Assembly: GCF_002259605.1 (NCBI RefSeq)
Contig: NZ_MWWR01000004.1
Coordinates: 1 to 64,000 of the forward strand
Origin: Pseudoscardovia radai
GTDB taxonomy: Bacteria; Actinomycetota; Actinomycetes; Actinomycetales; Bifidobacteriaceae
Direction: 5' to 3'
Length of the DNA: 64,000 nucleotides
Below are positions 53,567-63,788 of the stretch, piece after piece. Both the position numbers and the translations under genes were made by a program. Numbering within the stretch: the stretch's first letter is position 1; each line of letters begins with the position of its first letter. A model generated the notes under the pieces. The model was given only the letters and a program-made list of their open reading frames with translations, searched no databases and was not told the origin of the DNA.

Positions 53567-53605
53567 GAGGAGCTGTGCTTGGTTCTGCAACCGGCACAGC
53601 TCCTC
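53567..53605 (+). terminator. Attenuator hairpin between malE and malF
   Basis: Perfect 12-bp stem GAGGAGCTGTGC/GCACAGCTCCTC with an inner GGTT/AACC, followed by GTTTTG. It lies 48 bp after the malE stop and 105 bp before malF. Confidence 0.85.
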
Positions 53606-53710
53606 GTTTTGCCTGTCGCCATCGTATTTCCGGCGATGCCGCCGGGAATGGTGTGACGATGGCCTAAACGAAATAGTTCCACTGTTTAGACAAGGAAGGT
53701 TGGTCAGCTC

Positions 53711-55123
53711 GTGGCTACGACCAGCAAGCATGTGGAGACTAAGAAGCGCAAGACCAAGAAGGTCGGCGCCGATTATGTCGCCCCCGCGCCTTGGACGGTG
53801 AAGCACGCGTTCCAGCACGGCGATGTCTTCACCTACCTCTCATGCGTCATCTTTGGCCTGAGTAATCTCGCGCGTAAGCAAATCGTCAAAGGCATTCTGT
53901 TCCTTGCCGTCGAAGCGCTCTACATCATGTATATGGTGAATACGGGCAGCGTTGCGATCGGCAAGCTCATTTCCGGCCTGTACGGAACCGAATCCAAGCA
54001 GGTGTTCAACTCCTACGGCATTCCTGTGCAGACTGCCGAGGAGCGTTCTGTCACGATTCTTCTGTACGGCATCATGGCAGTGTTCTTCACGGCCATTTTC
54101 ATCTGGTTCTGGACCGTCAACATGCGCGCCGCGTACAAGGCCCAGTACCTGAAGCAGACCACCGGCCACGCGCCCGGCTTCGTCGAGGACGTCAAGGACC
54201 TCGTCGACGGCCGCGCCTACGTGACGATGCTCTTCCTCCCGGCCGCCGGCATCCTGATCTTCACGATCCTGCCGCTGATCTTCATGATCTCGATGGCTTT
54301 CACGTCGTTCGACAACAACCATCCGTCGCACTTCTCGTGGGTCGGCTTCGAGAACTTCAAGACGGTTCTCTCGAACAACGGCGGCCAGGTCAACCTGCAC
54401 ACGTTCCTTTCGGTGCTTGCCTGGACCTTGGTGTGGGCGTTCTTCGCGACGTTCCTCAACTACTTCCTCGGCATGTTCCTCGCCATGGTCATCAACCGCA
54501 AGACCACGAAGCTCAAGAACTTCTGGCGTGGCGTGTTCTCGATGTCCATCGCCGTGCCGCAGTTCGTGTCCCTCCTGGTCATGAACCAGATGCTCGACTC
54601 CAACGGCGCCGTGAACCGACTCCTCCAATCGTGGGGTTGGATCAGCTCGCCGCTGCCGTTCTTCACGAACGCCACCTGGGCCCGCGTGACGGTTATCGTC
54701 ATCAACCTCTGGGTCGGCATCCCGTTCACCATCATGCAGGTGACCGGCATCCTCCAGAACATCCCGGCCGACCTCTACGAGGCCGCCGAGCTGGACGGCG
54801 CCAACTGGTGGCAGCAGTTCCGCAACATCACCATGCCGTACATGATCTTCGTGACCACCCCGTACCTGATCACGACCTTCACCGGCAACGTCAATAACTT
54901 CAACGTCATCTACCTGCTCTCCGGTGGCCAGCCGCAGCCGGTTGGCTCGACCGCAGGCAAGACCGATCTGCTGATCACGTGGCTGTACAAGCTCACCGTC
55001 GACCAGGGCAACTACAACGTGGGCGCCGTCATCGGTATCTTCACGTTCATCGTCCTCGCCGTCGTGTCGCTTATCACCTACCGCAACAGTGGTTCGTACA
55101 AGAATGAGGAGGGCTTCCGGTGA
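53711..55123 (+). CDS. malF: Maltodextrin ABC transporter permease MalF
   Basis: The product is 470 aa from a GTG (AAGGAAGG upstream). A Lys/Thr-rich cytoplasmic N-terminus (KHVETKKRKTKKVGADY) is followed by about eight hydrophobic segments. The binding-protein-dependent permease EAA loop reads PADLYEAAELDGANWWQQFRNITMP and contacts the ATPase. The C-terminus ends with YRNSGSYKNEEGFR. No MalK-type ATPase gene is in the window, so a shared MsiK-like ATPase encoded elsewhere probably drives the importer, as is common in actinobacteria. The stop overlaps the malG start. Confidence 0.93.
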   Translation: MATTSKHVETKKRKTKKVGADYVAPAPWTVKHAFQHGDVFTYLSCVIFGLSNLARKQIVKGILFLAVEALYIMYMVNTGSVAIGKLISGLYGTESKQVFNSYGIPVQTAEERSVTILLYGIMAVFFTAIFIWFWTVNMRAAYKAQYLKQTTGHAPGFVEDVKDLVDGRAYVTMLFLPAAGILIFTILPLIFMISMAFTSFDNNHPSHFSWVGFENFKTVLSNNGGQVNLHTFLSVLAWTLVWAFFATFLNYFLGMFLAMVINRKTTKLKNFWRGVFSMSIAVPQFVSLLVMNQMLDSNGAVNRLLQSWGWISSPLPFFTNATWARVTVIVINLWVGIPFTIMQVTGILQNIPADLYEAAELDGANWWQQFRNITMPYMIFVTTPYLITTFTGNVNNFNVIYLLSGGQPQPVGSTAGKTDLLITWLYKLTVDQGNYNVGAVIGIFTFIVLAVVSLITYRNSGSYKNEEGFR

Positions 55124-56025
55124 GTAGCAAAGACGTCAGCGCCGGCTACACCGAAAAGGCCGGAACCGGCATCCACAACGCTCATACGCGTCGTGTCATC
55201 GCCGATGTCCTGTCGTACATTCTGCTTGGTGTGCTGAGCATCATCTGGATCCTGCCGATCGTGTGGGTGTTCCTGGAATCGTTTAACAAGAACACCGCGC
55301 CGTACCAGGCAACGTTCTTCCCGACGCAGTACACCTTCGACAACTACAAGCAGCTGTTCACCGACACGTCCGTCATGAACTTCGGCTCGATGTTCCTGCG
55401 TACGTTCATCATCGCGTGCTTCGTGTGCCTGATCTCGGTGGCGTTCGTGCTGCTCGTGGCCTACTGCATGAGCCGTATGCGCTTCCGCTTCCGCAAGCCG
55501 TTCATGAACATCGTGCTCGTGCTCGGCATGTTCCCGAGCATCATGTCCGTCGTGGCCGTGTACTTCATCCTGAAGGCCATGGGCCTGACCTCGGGCAACT
55601 GGACGGTCGTGGCCCTGATCCTCGTGTACTCCGCCGGTACCGGCGCGGGCTTCTACATGATGAAGGGCTACATGGATACCATCCCGACCTCGCTTGATGA
55701 GGCCGCCATGCTCGACGGCTGCACGCGTTGGCAGGTGTTCTACAAGATCATTCTGCCGATCTGCCGCCCGATGATCGTGTACCAAGCAATCACCGGCTTC
55801 CTGGCCCCGTGGCTCGACTTCGTTATGGCGAAGGCCATCTGCCGCACCCAGGATCAGTACACCGTGGCGCTCGGTCTGTGGCAGATGCTGCAGAAGGAGT
55901 ACATCACCAACTGGTACGCCCGCTTCGCCGCCGGCGCCGTGGTGGTCTCCATCCCGATTGCGATTCTGTTCATGGTTATGCAGCGCTTCTACCAGGAGTC
56001 CATGGCTGGCTCCGTCAAGGGCTGA
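55120..56025 (+). CDS. malG: Maltodextrin ABC transporter permease MalG
   Basis: The product is 301 aa; GTG start inside the end of malF (GTGA overlap), so translation is coupled. Six transmembrane helices. The EAA loop is PTSLDEAAMLDGCTRWQVFYKIILP, in the conserved position before the last two helices. It forms the membrane pore with MalF. It ends the operon, followed by a perfect 14-bp-stem terminator. Confidence 0.94.
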   Translation: MSSKDVSAGYTEKAGTGIHNAHTRRVIADVLSYILLGVLSIIWILPIVWVFLESFNKNTAPYQATFFPTQYTFDNYKQLFTDTSVMNFGSMFLRTFIIACFVCLISVAFVLLVAYCMSRMRFRFRKPFMNIVLVLGMFPSIMSVVAVYFILKAMGLTSGNWTVVALILVYSAGTGAGFYMMKGYMDTIPTSLDEAAMLDGCTRWQVFYKIILPICRPMIVYQAITGFLAPWLDFVMAKAICRTQDQYTVALGLWQMLQKEYITNWYARFAAGAVVVSIPIAILFMVMQRFYQESMAGSVKG

Positions 56026-56050
56026 TGCGCTAGCGTATGGCGTGAATTCA

Positions 56051-56082
56051 CAAGGCCTCTCGGCACTCGCCGAGAGGCCTTG
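56051..56082 (+). terminator. Terminator of malEFG
   Basis: Perfect 14-bp stem CAAGGCCTCTCGGC/GCCGAGAGGCCTTG with a 4-nt loop, followed by TGCTGTTG, 25 bp after malG. Confidence 0.88.
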
Positions 56083-56142
56083 TGCTGTTGTGGGGGGCGT
56101 GCGGGCGTGCGGACCCCTCCCAGAACGATGTGCCCCTTCCAG

Positions 56143-56258
56143 AACAGTGTGATGGCTTGCGGACATTTTTTGACGATTTTGGCCCCGAAATCGTGGATTT
56201 TTGTCCGTAACCCATCACATTGTTGTGGAATTGGCAACAGTGTGATGGCTTGCGGACA
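56143..56258. repeat. Modular palindromic repeat locus I (short + half)
   Basis: Short unit 56143-56224 (36-bp core), 11-bp spacer 56225-56235, end 56236-56258: the same composition and orientation as locus H. A fragment of an end (AACGATGTG) lies just upstream at about 56124. It lies between the malG terminator and the pullulanase gene. Confidence 0.92.
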
Positions 56259-56387
56259 TGGTGAGCCACGTCCGCGGACAGAGCGGGCGCTCCGCACAGT
56301 CCGGCGAGACCCGGAGGAGACACGGGGCGTGGTCTGGGGAGCTGGGTTAGGATGGGTCGCGTCGTGTTGGCTCTCTCAGGAGTGGAA

Positions 56388-58397
56388 ATGGCTCTTCATG
56401 CAGTTGCTTTGGCTCAGGACATCACCGCGGAGTACCACGGTCACGATCTCGGCGCGGTGTTGCGCGATGATTCGACGATTTTCAGTCTCTGGGCGCCGAC
56501 GGCCGCAGCCGTGACGGTGCGCCTGTATCGCAAGGGCTCCGATGAGGAAATCGTCGAGGAGAGGAACCGCCGTGCGCGCGACCTCGCGGCCACGAACGGA
56601 ACCGCAGAATCGTCCGCCTTCGACCCCGCCACCGTCGGCGACGCGGCGGCGCTGGAATCCTCAGCCTTCGCGCCTTTCGCCACCTACGAGATGGCGCATG
56701 ACGCCGCCTTCAAATCCACCGGCGTCTGGCGCGCCAGCGTGCCCGAGAACCTCGACGGCACGTATTACGATTTCGCCATCCAGTTCGATGACGGAACCGT
56801 CACCGTCTCCGCCGACCCCTGGGCCCGCGCCGCCGGCGTGAACGGCAAGCGCTCGATGGTCATCGACCTCAAGCGCACCGACCCCGAGGGCTGGGCCGAC
56901 GACCGCGCGCCCGAGATCCCCGCCAACAAGCTCGTGGTGTGGGAGACCCACGTGGTGGACTTCTCCGCCGACCCGCGCAGCGGCGTGCCGCGCGAGCACC
57001 TCGGCACCTTCCTCGCCTTCACCCACCCCGACACCACGCTCGACGGCGCGGGCATGACGCCCACCTGCGTGAACTACCTCAAAAACCTCGGCGTGACCTG
57101 CGTGCAGATCGAGCCGATGTACGATTACGGCTCCGTCGACGAAGCCGCCCCGCGCATGAACCGCGGCTACAACTGGGGCTACGATCCCGTGAACTACAAC
57201 GTGCCCGAGGGCTCGTACTCCACCGACCCCTTCGACGGCGCCGTGCGCATCCGCGAGTGCAAGCAGATGGTGCAGGCCCTGCACAAGGCCGGCTTCAAGG
57301 TGATCATGGACGTGGTCTACAACCACATGTACACCACCGACAACTGGTTCGAGCGCACGGTGCCCGGCTACTTCTGCCGCCGCGACATGCACGGCGCCTT
57401 CACGAACGGCTCCGGCTGCGGCTGCGACATGGCCTCCGAGAAGCCGATGATGCGCAAGTACATCGCCGACTCCGTGGAATACTGGGCGCGCGAATACCAT
57501 ATCGACGGCTTCCGCTTCGACCTCATGGGCCTCATCGACGTCGACACGATGCGCCAGGTGCGCGCACAGCTCGAAGGCATCGGCGACGGCAAGGACTACA
57601 TCCTCTACGGCGAGCCATGGTTCGCGAAGGACACCCCGGCCAACCACAATCCCGACCTGCCGCTGTCGACGAACGCGAACCTCGACGAGCTCGACGAGCA
57701 TATCGGCGCATTCTGCGACGCCTCGCGAGACACCATCAAGGGCCATGTGCACGATCAGCTCGTGCCCGGCTACGTGAACGGCGCGGCGGAGAAATACGCC
57801 CCGCTGATGGTGGAGGCCGCCGACGCGTGGCGCACGAGTGGCCGCCTGCCACGTCACGAGGCGCGGCAGATGGTGCAGTATGTGTCGTCGCACGATGACC
57901 TGACGCTGTGGGACAAGCTGTGCATCACGATGCGCGGCGGCAAGCCGACGGCCGACGATTACGATGCCGTCGCCGGACGCGTCGACGACATCGTGGCGGC
58001 CAACCGCCTCGCGGCCGCCGCGGTGCTCACCTCCGCCGGCCTGCCGTTCTTCCTGAGCGGCGAGGAATTCGGCCGCACGAAGCACGGCAACTCGAACTCC
58101 TACAACGGCCCGTTCGAAGACAACGTGATCTTCTGGGAGCGCGCCGAGCGCATGGGCTGGCTCGTCTCGACGTACCGCCAGCTCATCGCCGCGCGCGGCA
58201 GCGACCCGGCCTTCGCCGACGGCGTGCGCACGGCCGTGCCGACCGACGATCCGCGCGTGGTGGCGTTCCGCGTCGGCACGCATCTGGTGGCGCTGAACCC
58301 GACGGATGCCGCCTGCGCCGTGCGCAGCGGCGTGCATTCCGAGGGCAGCTACATCGTTCCGGCACACGATTTCCTCGTCTCCGAAGCTCAGGACTGA
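56388..58397 (+). CDS. Cytoplasmic type I pullulanase / debranching enzyme (GH13_14)
   Basis: The product is 669 aa from the ATG at 56388 (GGAG upstream). No signal peptide. A CBM48-like N-terminal domain (TIFSLWAPTAAAVTVRLY) precedes the catalytic barrel with YNWGYDPVNYNVPEGSYS (about 260, the type I pullulanase hallmark), DVVYNHM, GFRFDLMG (about 373), LYGEPW (acid/base Glu about 407) and VSSHDD. It should hydrolyse alpha-1,6 branches of imported maltodextrins. The catalytic half resembles the pullulanase half of ApuB. It follows the malEFG block and is the intracellular counterpart of that secreted enzyme. Confidence 0.93.
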   Translation: MALHAVALAQDITAEYHGHDLGAVLRDDSTIFSLWAPTAAAVTVRLYRKGSDEEIVEERNRRARDLAATNGTAESSAFDPATVGDAAALESSAFAPFATYEMAHDAAFKSTGVWRASVPENLDGTYYDFAIQFDDGTVTVSADPWARAAGVNGKRSMVIDLKRTDPEGWADDRAPEIPANKLVVWETHVVDFSADPRSGVPREHLGTFLAFTHPDTTLDGAGMTPTCVNYLKNLGVTCVQIEPMYDYGSVDEAAPRMNRGYNWGYDPVNYNVPEGSYSTDPFDGAVRIRECKQMVQALHKAGFKVIMDVVYNHMYTTDNWFERTVPGYFCRRDMHGAFTNGSGCGCDMASEKPMMRKYIADSVEYWAREYHIDGFRFDLMGLIDVDTMRQVRAQLEGIGDGKDYILYGEPWFAKDTPANHNPDLPLSTNANLDELDEHIGAFCDASRDTIKGHVHDQLVPGYVNGAAEKYAPLMVEAADAWRTSGRLPRHEARQMVQYVSSHDDLTLWDKLCITMRGGKPTADDYDAVAGRVDDIVAANRLAAAAVLTSAGLPFFLSGEEFGRTKHGNSNSYNGPFEDNVIFWERAERMGWLVSTYRQLIAARGSDPAFADGVRTAVPTDDPRVVAFRVGTHLVALNPTDAACAVRSGVHSEGSYIVPAHDFLVSEAQD

Positions 58398-58444
58398 CCC
58401 CGCGCCACCGCTCCTGCACAACCCGCACAAAAGGACACACCGCA

Positions 58445-59164
58445 ATGTATTCCACCATCTTCTTCGACCTGTACGGCACCCTCATCGACCTGCATACCGA
58501 CGAGCAGGCCGACGGCGCATGGACGGCGCTGCGCGATGCCCTGCACGCACACGGCGCCGAGTACGCGTCGCTCGCCGAGCTGCGCCGCGCCTTCGCCGAC
58601 GAGCAGGCAGCGCTCGAGATGCGCGAATCCGCGCGCCCCGACCACGAGCTCGACCTCGCGCCCGTGTACCGCAACCTCTTCGCGCTCAAGGGCATCGGCG
58701 CCACCGACGACATGGTGGCCGATGCCGCGTGGGCCTTCCGCGACGGCTCCACCGACTACATCAAGCTCTACGACGGCGCCATCGGTCTGCTCGACGCCCT
58801 GCGCGCCTCCGGCCGCCGCACAGTGCTGCTGAGCAACGCGCAGAAGCTGTACACCATGCCCGAGCTCGAGAAATTCGGCCTTGTGCCGCATCTCGACACG
58901 ATTTTCATCTCCTCGCAGGCGGGCTGGAAGAAGCCGTCGGAGAACTTCTACCGCCTCGCGCTGGAGACGACGGGCGCCGATCCCGCGCACACGCTGATGG
59001 TGGGCAACGATCCGCAAGCCGACATCGAGGGCGCGCGCCGCGTGGGCATGGACGCCGCCTACCTGCACACAAGCGACTGGTTCGGTGACGCCCCGGCCGC
59101 GGTGGCGCAGTTCGACGGCGCCGACTACGCGGGTCTGCTGCGGTTCATCGAAGAGCGGAAGTAG
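58445..59164 (+). CDS. HAD-family hydrolase (haloacid dehalogenase-like phosphatase)
   Basis: The product is 239 aa. HAD motifs are in order: FFDLYGTLID (motif I; the second Asp of DxD is replaced by Tyr), VLLSNA (II), KKPSENFY (III lysine), VGNDPQADIEGAR (IV). A helical cap lies between I and II. The DLYGT form of motif I is known in 2-haloacid-dehalogenase-like and related HADs. It is 47 bp behind the pullulanase gene, so a sugar-phosphate substrate is possible. The 3' neighbour starts 83 bp on. Confidence 0.85.
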   Translation: MYSTIFFDLYGTLIDLHTDEQADGAWTALRDALHAHGAEYASLAELRRAFADEQAALEMRESARPDHELDLAPVYRNLFALKGIGATDDMVADAAWAFRDGSTDYIKLYDGAIGLLDALRASGRRTVLLSNAQKLYTMPELEKFGLVPHLDTIFISSQAGWKKPSENFYRLALETTGADPAHTLMVGNDPQADIEGARRVGMDAAYLHTSDWFGDAPAAVAQFDGADYAGLLRFIEERK

Positions 59165-59247
59165 AGGAACGGGGCGGCCGCGCCGCGTAAGCTGGCACGG
59201 TAGAGACGATGGCGCCATGGCGGCGCGCAGACGCGAAAGGACATCCA

Positions 59248-60303
59248 GTGGCGCTTTTCAGCTATAGCAACCCCGATGGCGAGGAATCGAGCTACGAGGC
59301 CGACCTCGGCAACGCCAGCACGCGCAAGAAGCCGCGCCGCCGGCGCCGCCGCGGCCTTTCGGAGCGCGGCCTGGCGCTGTTCGCCGGCGTGTTCCTCGTC
59401 ATCGGCCTGTACGGCACGTCGGTGCTGTCGGCGAGTCTGCCCGCCAACAGCAGCGAAGCCGATTTCGGCAGCCTGTCGGCCATCATCGTATGCCTTGCGT
59501 GCCTGCTCGTCTCGCTGCCGATCTACGCGTGGCTGCTGGTGAGCCGCTTCCGCATGGAGGTGGGCGAGCTCGAGACCTCCGTTCCCGCGCGTAGGGACGA
59601 GGACGGGGCCGAGGAAGGCCGCGCGAAGCGCCCCGCCGCCGCGAACGCAAACACAGACGCCGGCGCCAAGCCCCGCCACGGATGGCGCCTTTTCTGGTCG
59701 CTGCTTATTCTCGCCGTGGTCTGCGAGGTGCCGTGGGACCTTGTCACGTGGCGCTACCAGGAACACTCCGGAAGCAACGGCACGCTCGTCGGTGCGTTGT
59801 ACGGCTCCACGGCGCCGAAGCCCTGGTTCAACCTGTACACGCAGAACCCCGTGTGGGCGCTCGCGCTGTGCGCGCTGGTGCTGATCTGCCTGCGCTGGAT
59901 CCGCCGCCACCAGGCGCCCGTCGAAGGCGAGGGCCCGAAGGCGGACGTGTGGCTGTCTGCCGGCACCGCGGGCCTGCTGCGCATCCTGCTGCTGTTCGCA
60001 TCGTTCCTGTGGGTCTGGATGCTCAACATCGGCCAGGTCGGCACCCTTTTCCCGACGGGCCTCATGATGTTCGTCTTCGTGCTGCTGTTCTACGGCCTGC
60101 GCTACCACGAGAACACGATGACCATGCTCGCCGCCGCCATCGGAGCGCTCGAGGCGCTCGCGCCGGCCGTCGGCGTGCTCATCGTGCATTTCCACAACGA
60201 CGAGGACGGTTACGCGCATTCCTGGGGCCGTTACGTGTGGTATGTGGCGATTCCGCTGGTGATGCTGGGGCTCGGCCTGTCGGCGTGCCAGGGGCTGCTG
60301 TAG
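59248..60303 (+). CDS. TraX-like / acyltransferase-like multi-pass membrane protein
   Basis: From the GTG at 59248 (AAAGGA six bases upstream) the product is 351 aa. A polar N-terminus with a block of Arg/Lys (KKPRRRRRRG) precedes about eight to nine hydrophobic helices. LILAVVCEVPWDLVTW and YTQNPVWALALCALVL match the way TraX-family proteins read (EIPFDL..., QNVLFTL). TraX acetylates pilin in F-plasmids; chromosomal members have no known role. A hydrophilic Ala-rich loop (about 109-142) separates the second and third helices. The family call is tentative. Confidence 0.6.
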   Translation: MALFSYSNPDGEESSYEADLGNASTRKKPRRRRRRGLSERGLALFAGVFLVIGLYGTSVLSASLPANSSEADFGSLSAIIVCLACLLVSLPIYAWLLVSRFRMEVGELETSVPARRDEDGAEEGRAKRPAAANANTDAGAKPRHGWRLFWSLLILAVVCEVPWDLVTWRYQEHSGSNGTLVGALYGSTAPKPWFNLYTQNPVWALALCALVLICLRWIRRHQAPVEGEGPKADVWLSAGTAGLLRILLLFASFLWVWMLNIGQVGTLFPTGLMMFVFVLLFYGLRYHENTMTMLAAAIGALEALAPAVGVLIVHFHNDEDGYAHSWGRYVWYVAIPLVMLGLGLSACQGLL

Positions 60304-60321
60304 GCCCGGGAAAGGCTCAGG

Positions 60322-61487
60322 ATGAAGATCGCTTTCGTTTTCGATGACACGCTGGACGCGCCCGATGGCATCCAGCAGCATATCCGCATGCTTGGCCGCG
60401 AATACGCGCGGCGTGGGCACGATGTGCACTATCTGGTCGGGCAGACGCGGGCCGCGCAGTCCGACCCCGCTTGGGATTTCGCCACGATTCACCCGCTGGC
60501 GCGCAACGTGCCGGTGAAGTTCAACGGGAATCGTATGCGCATCCCGCTGCCGTCCTCCGACCGCGCCATCCGCGCGCTCCTGACGCGCGAGCGCTTCGAC
60601 GTGCTCCATGTGCAGGCGCCGTATTCGCCGTTCATGTCGGGCAAGGTGCTGGCCGCGGCGCATCGTCTGACGCCGCTTACGCCTGTTTTCGCCACGTACC
60701 ACATCGCCGTCGACTCCGGCATCGCCATGGCCGGCGGCATGGCGCTGGGGCGTGTGATCGACGCCCGCACCGCGCGCTACGTGACGCGCTCCCTCGCCGT
60801 CTCCAGCGTGGCGGCCGACTACGCGCGCCGCACGGCCGGCGTCACGGCCACCGTGGTGCCCAATCCCATCGATGTGGAGGCCATGCGCGCCGGCGCTGGC
60901 GACGTGCGGCCCGAGCCGCACCATGTGGTGTTCCTCGGGCGCTTTGTGGAGCGCAAGGGCGTGGGCGTGCTGCTCGACGCGCTCGAATGGGGCGAGGCGC
61001 ACGGCCTGTTCCCCGACGACATGCATGTGACGATGGCCGGCGGCGGGCCGCTGCTCGAATCCGCCCGCGCCCGCGCGGCGGGGCTGCGGACGAGGATCGA
61101 TTTCCCCGGCAGGATCTCCGAGGAGGGCAAGGCGGCGTTCCTTGCGTCCGGGCAGGTGGCCGTGTTCCCCGCAACGGGCGCGGAATCGTTCGGAATAGTG
61201 CTGCTCGAGGCCATTGCGGCCGGTTCGGGCGTGGTGCTTGCCGGCGACAACCCCGGCTACCGCTCCACCATGATGGGGCGCGACGACGTTCTGCTCGACA
61301 CCACCGGTCCCGACCACGCCGAGGCCATGGCGCGCGCCATCGCCCGCGCCGTGACCGACGAGAGCTGGGCCGCGGAGGCGGGCGCGTGGGAGCGCGAGAC
61401 GCTGCTGCCGCGCTACGATGTGCGCTCCGTGGCGGGCACGCTGCTGGATATGTACGCCGAGGCGCAGGCAGCGCGCACGATTCGCGC

Positions 61488-61491
<4 letters not shown>
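60322..61491 (+). CDS. GT4-family glycosyltransferase
   Basis: The product is 389 aa. The N-terminal Rossmann domain has DDTLDAPDGIQQHIRMLG and the FDVLHVQAPYSP strand. The C-terminal nucleotide-sugar domain has VVFLGRFVERKGVGVLL and the EX7E motif ESFGIVLLE (about 292-300). Membrane-lipid mannosyltransferases of the PimA type share this layout, so a lipid or cell-envelope acceptor is plausible; the donor is unknown. It begins 18 bp after the TraX-like gene. Its stop codon overlaps the stop of the convergent kinase gene by 3 bp. Confidence 0.88.
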
Positions 61492-63158
<1,667 letters not shown>

Positions 63159-63458
63159 TCGTTCTTTCCGTATGGGTGTGGTGTTGGTGCGCGGGGAGGG
63201 TGGGGGAGCCCGCCTGCGTCGTCGGCGGCTACGCAGGCCGTCCGGCGGCTACGCAGATCGTCCGGCGGCGTCGTGTTCATCATGCCCCCGTGCCCCGCGG
63301 AGCAATCGTGAGGTGCCTTTCCTGGAGGAACGGTGGGGGGGGGGAATCGTGGATTTTCCTACAGCCGCACCACACGCCGCCGCGCAGTCTCACCGCGCAG
63401 TCTCACCGCGCAGCACGGCAAGGGGCCGCCTCCTTGCGGAACGCGGCCCCTGGGGCGG
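63159..63458. other. Intergenic region with G10 tract
   Basis: 300 bp without a gene. It contains a near-duplicate GGCGGCTACGCAG unit (about 63225-63255) and a run of ten G at 63335-63344, about 180 bp before the kinase start. A hairpin at 63421-63451 ends the phasin-like gene. Confidence 0.4.
63421..63451 (-). terminator. Hairpin after the phasin-like gene
   Basis: AGGGGCCGC and GCGGCCCCT form a 9-bp stem with a 13-nt loop, 8 bp after the stop. The U-tract is poor. Confidence 0.55.
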
Positions 63459-63788
63459 TCACTCGGCGGACTTCGCGTCCTTCGCCGCGTCCTCGGCATC
63501 CGCCTGCTTGGCGAAGGCGTTGACCTTCTTGACGAACTCCGCGCGCTCCTCCTCGCTCATGTTCTTGATGCGATTCTCGAGGGCGTCGCTTTCGGACGCG
63601 CTCGTGGCTTCCTTCGCCTTGCGCTTGAGCTCGGTGTTGAGCTGCTTGCCCTGTTCGACCGTCAGTTCGCCCTTGGCCACGAGGTCGTCGATGATCTCCT
63701 TGCTCTTGTCGGCGCTCATGGCGATGGCTCCGACGCCGGCCAGGAAAATCTTGCGGGCGCCCTCTCCCAGGTCTTCGAATCCAGCCAT
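63459..63788 (-). CDS. Phasin-like small helical protein
   Basis: The product is 109 aa from the ATG at 63788 (AAAGGAGACAAC upstream). The N-terminus GARKIFLAGVGAIAMSADKSKEIIDDLVAKGELT resembles the helix that opens phasin-family proteins and similar small actinobacterial proteins. The remainder is charged coiled coil (TEVEQGKQLNTELK-like; NMSEEERAEFVKKVNAFAK) with an Ala/Asp tail. It has no signal peptide. Phasins coat polyhydroxyalkanoate granules, but no PHA genes are seen here, so a general stress or scaffold role is as likely. Confidence 0.75.
   Translation of the reverse strand: MAGFEDLGEGARKIFLAGVGAIAMSADKSKEIIDDLVAKGELTVEQGKQLNTELKRKAKEATSASESDALENRIKNMSEEERAEFVKKVNAFAKQADAEDAAKDAKSAE

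Noticed and set aside
8208-56258. Small proteins encoded in the repeat loci (translations such as VRNPSHCC...NNVMACGH)
   Set aside because: The same peptide appears wherever the repeat does, in either orientation and without SD sequences. It is a by-product of the palindromes.
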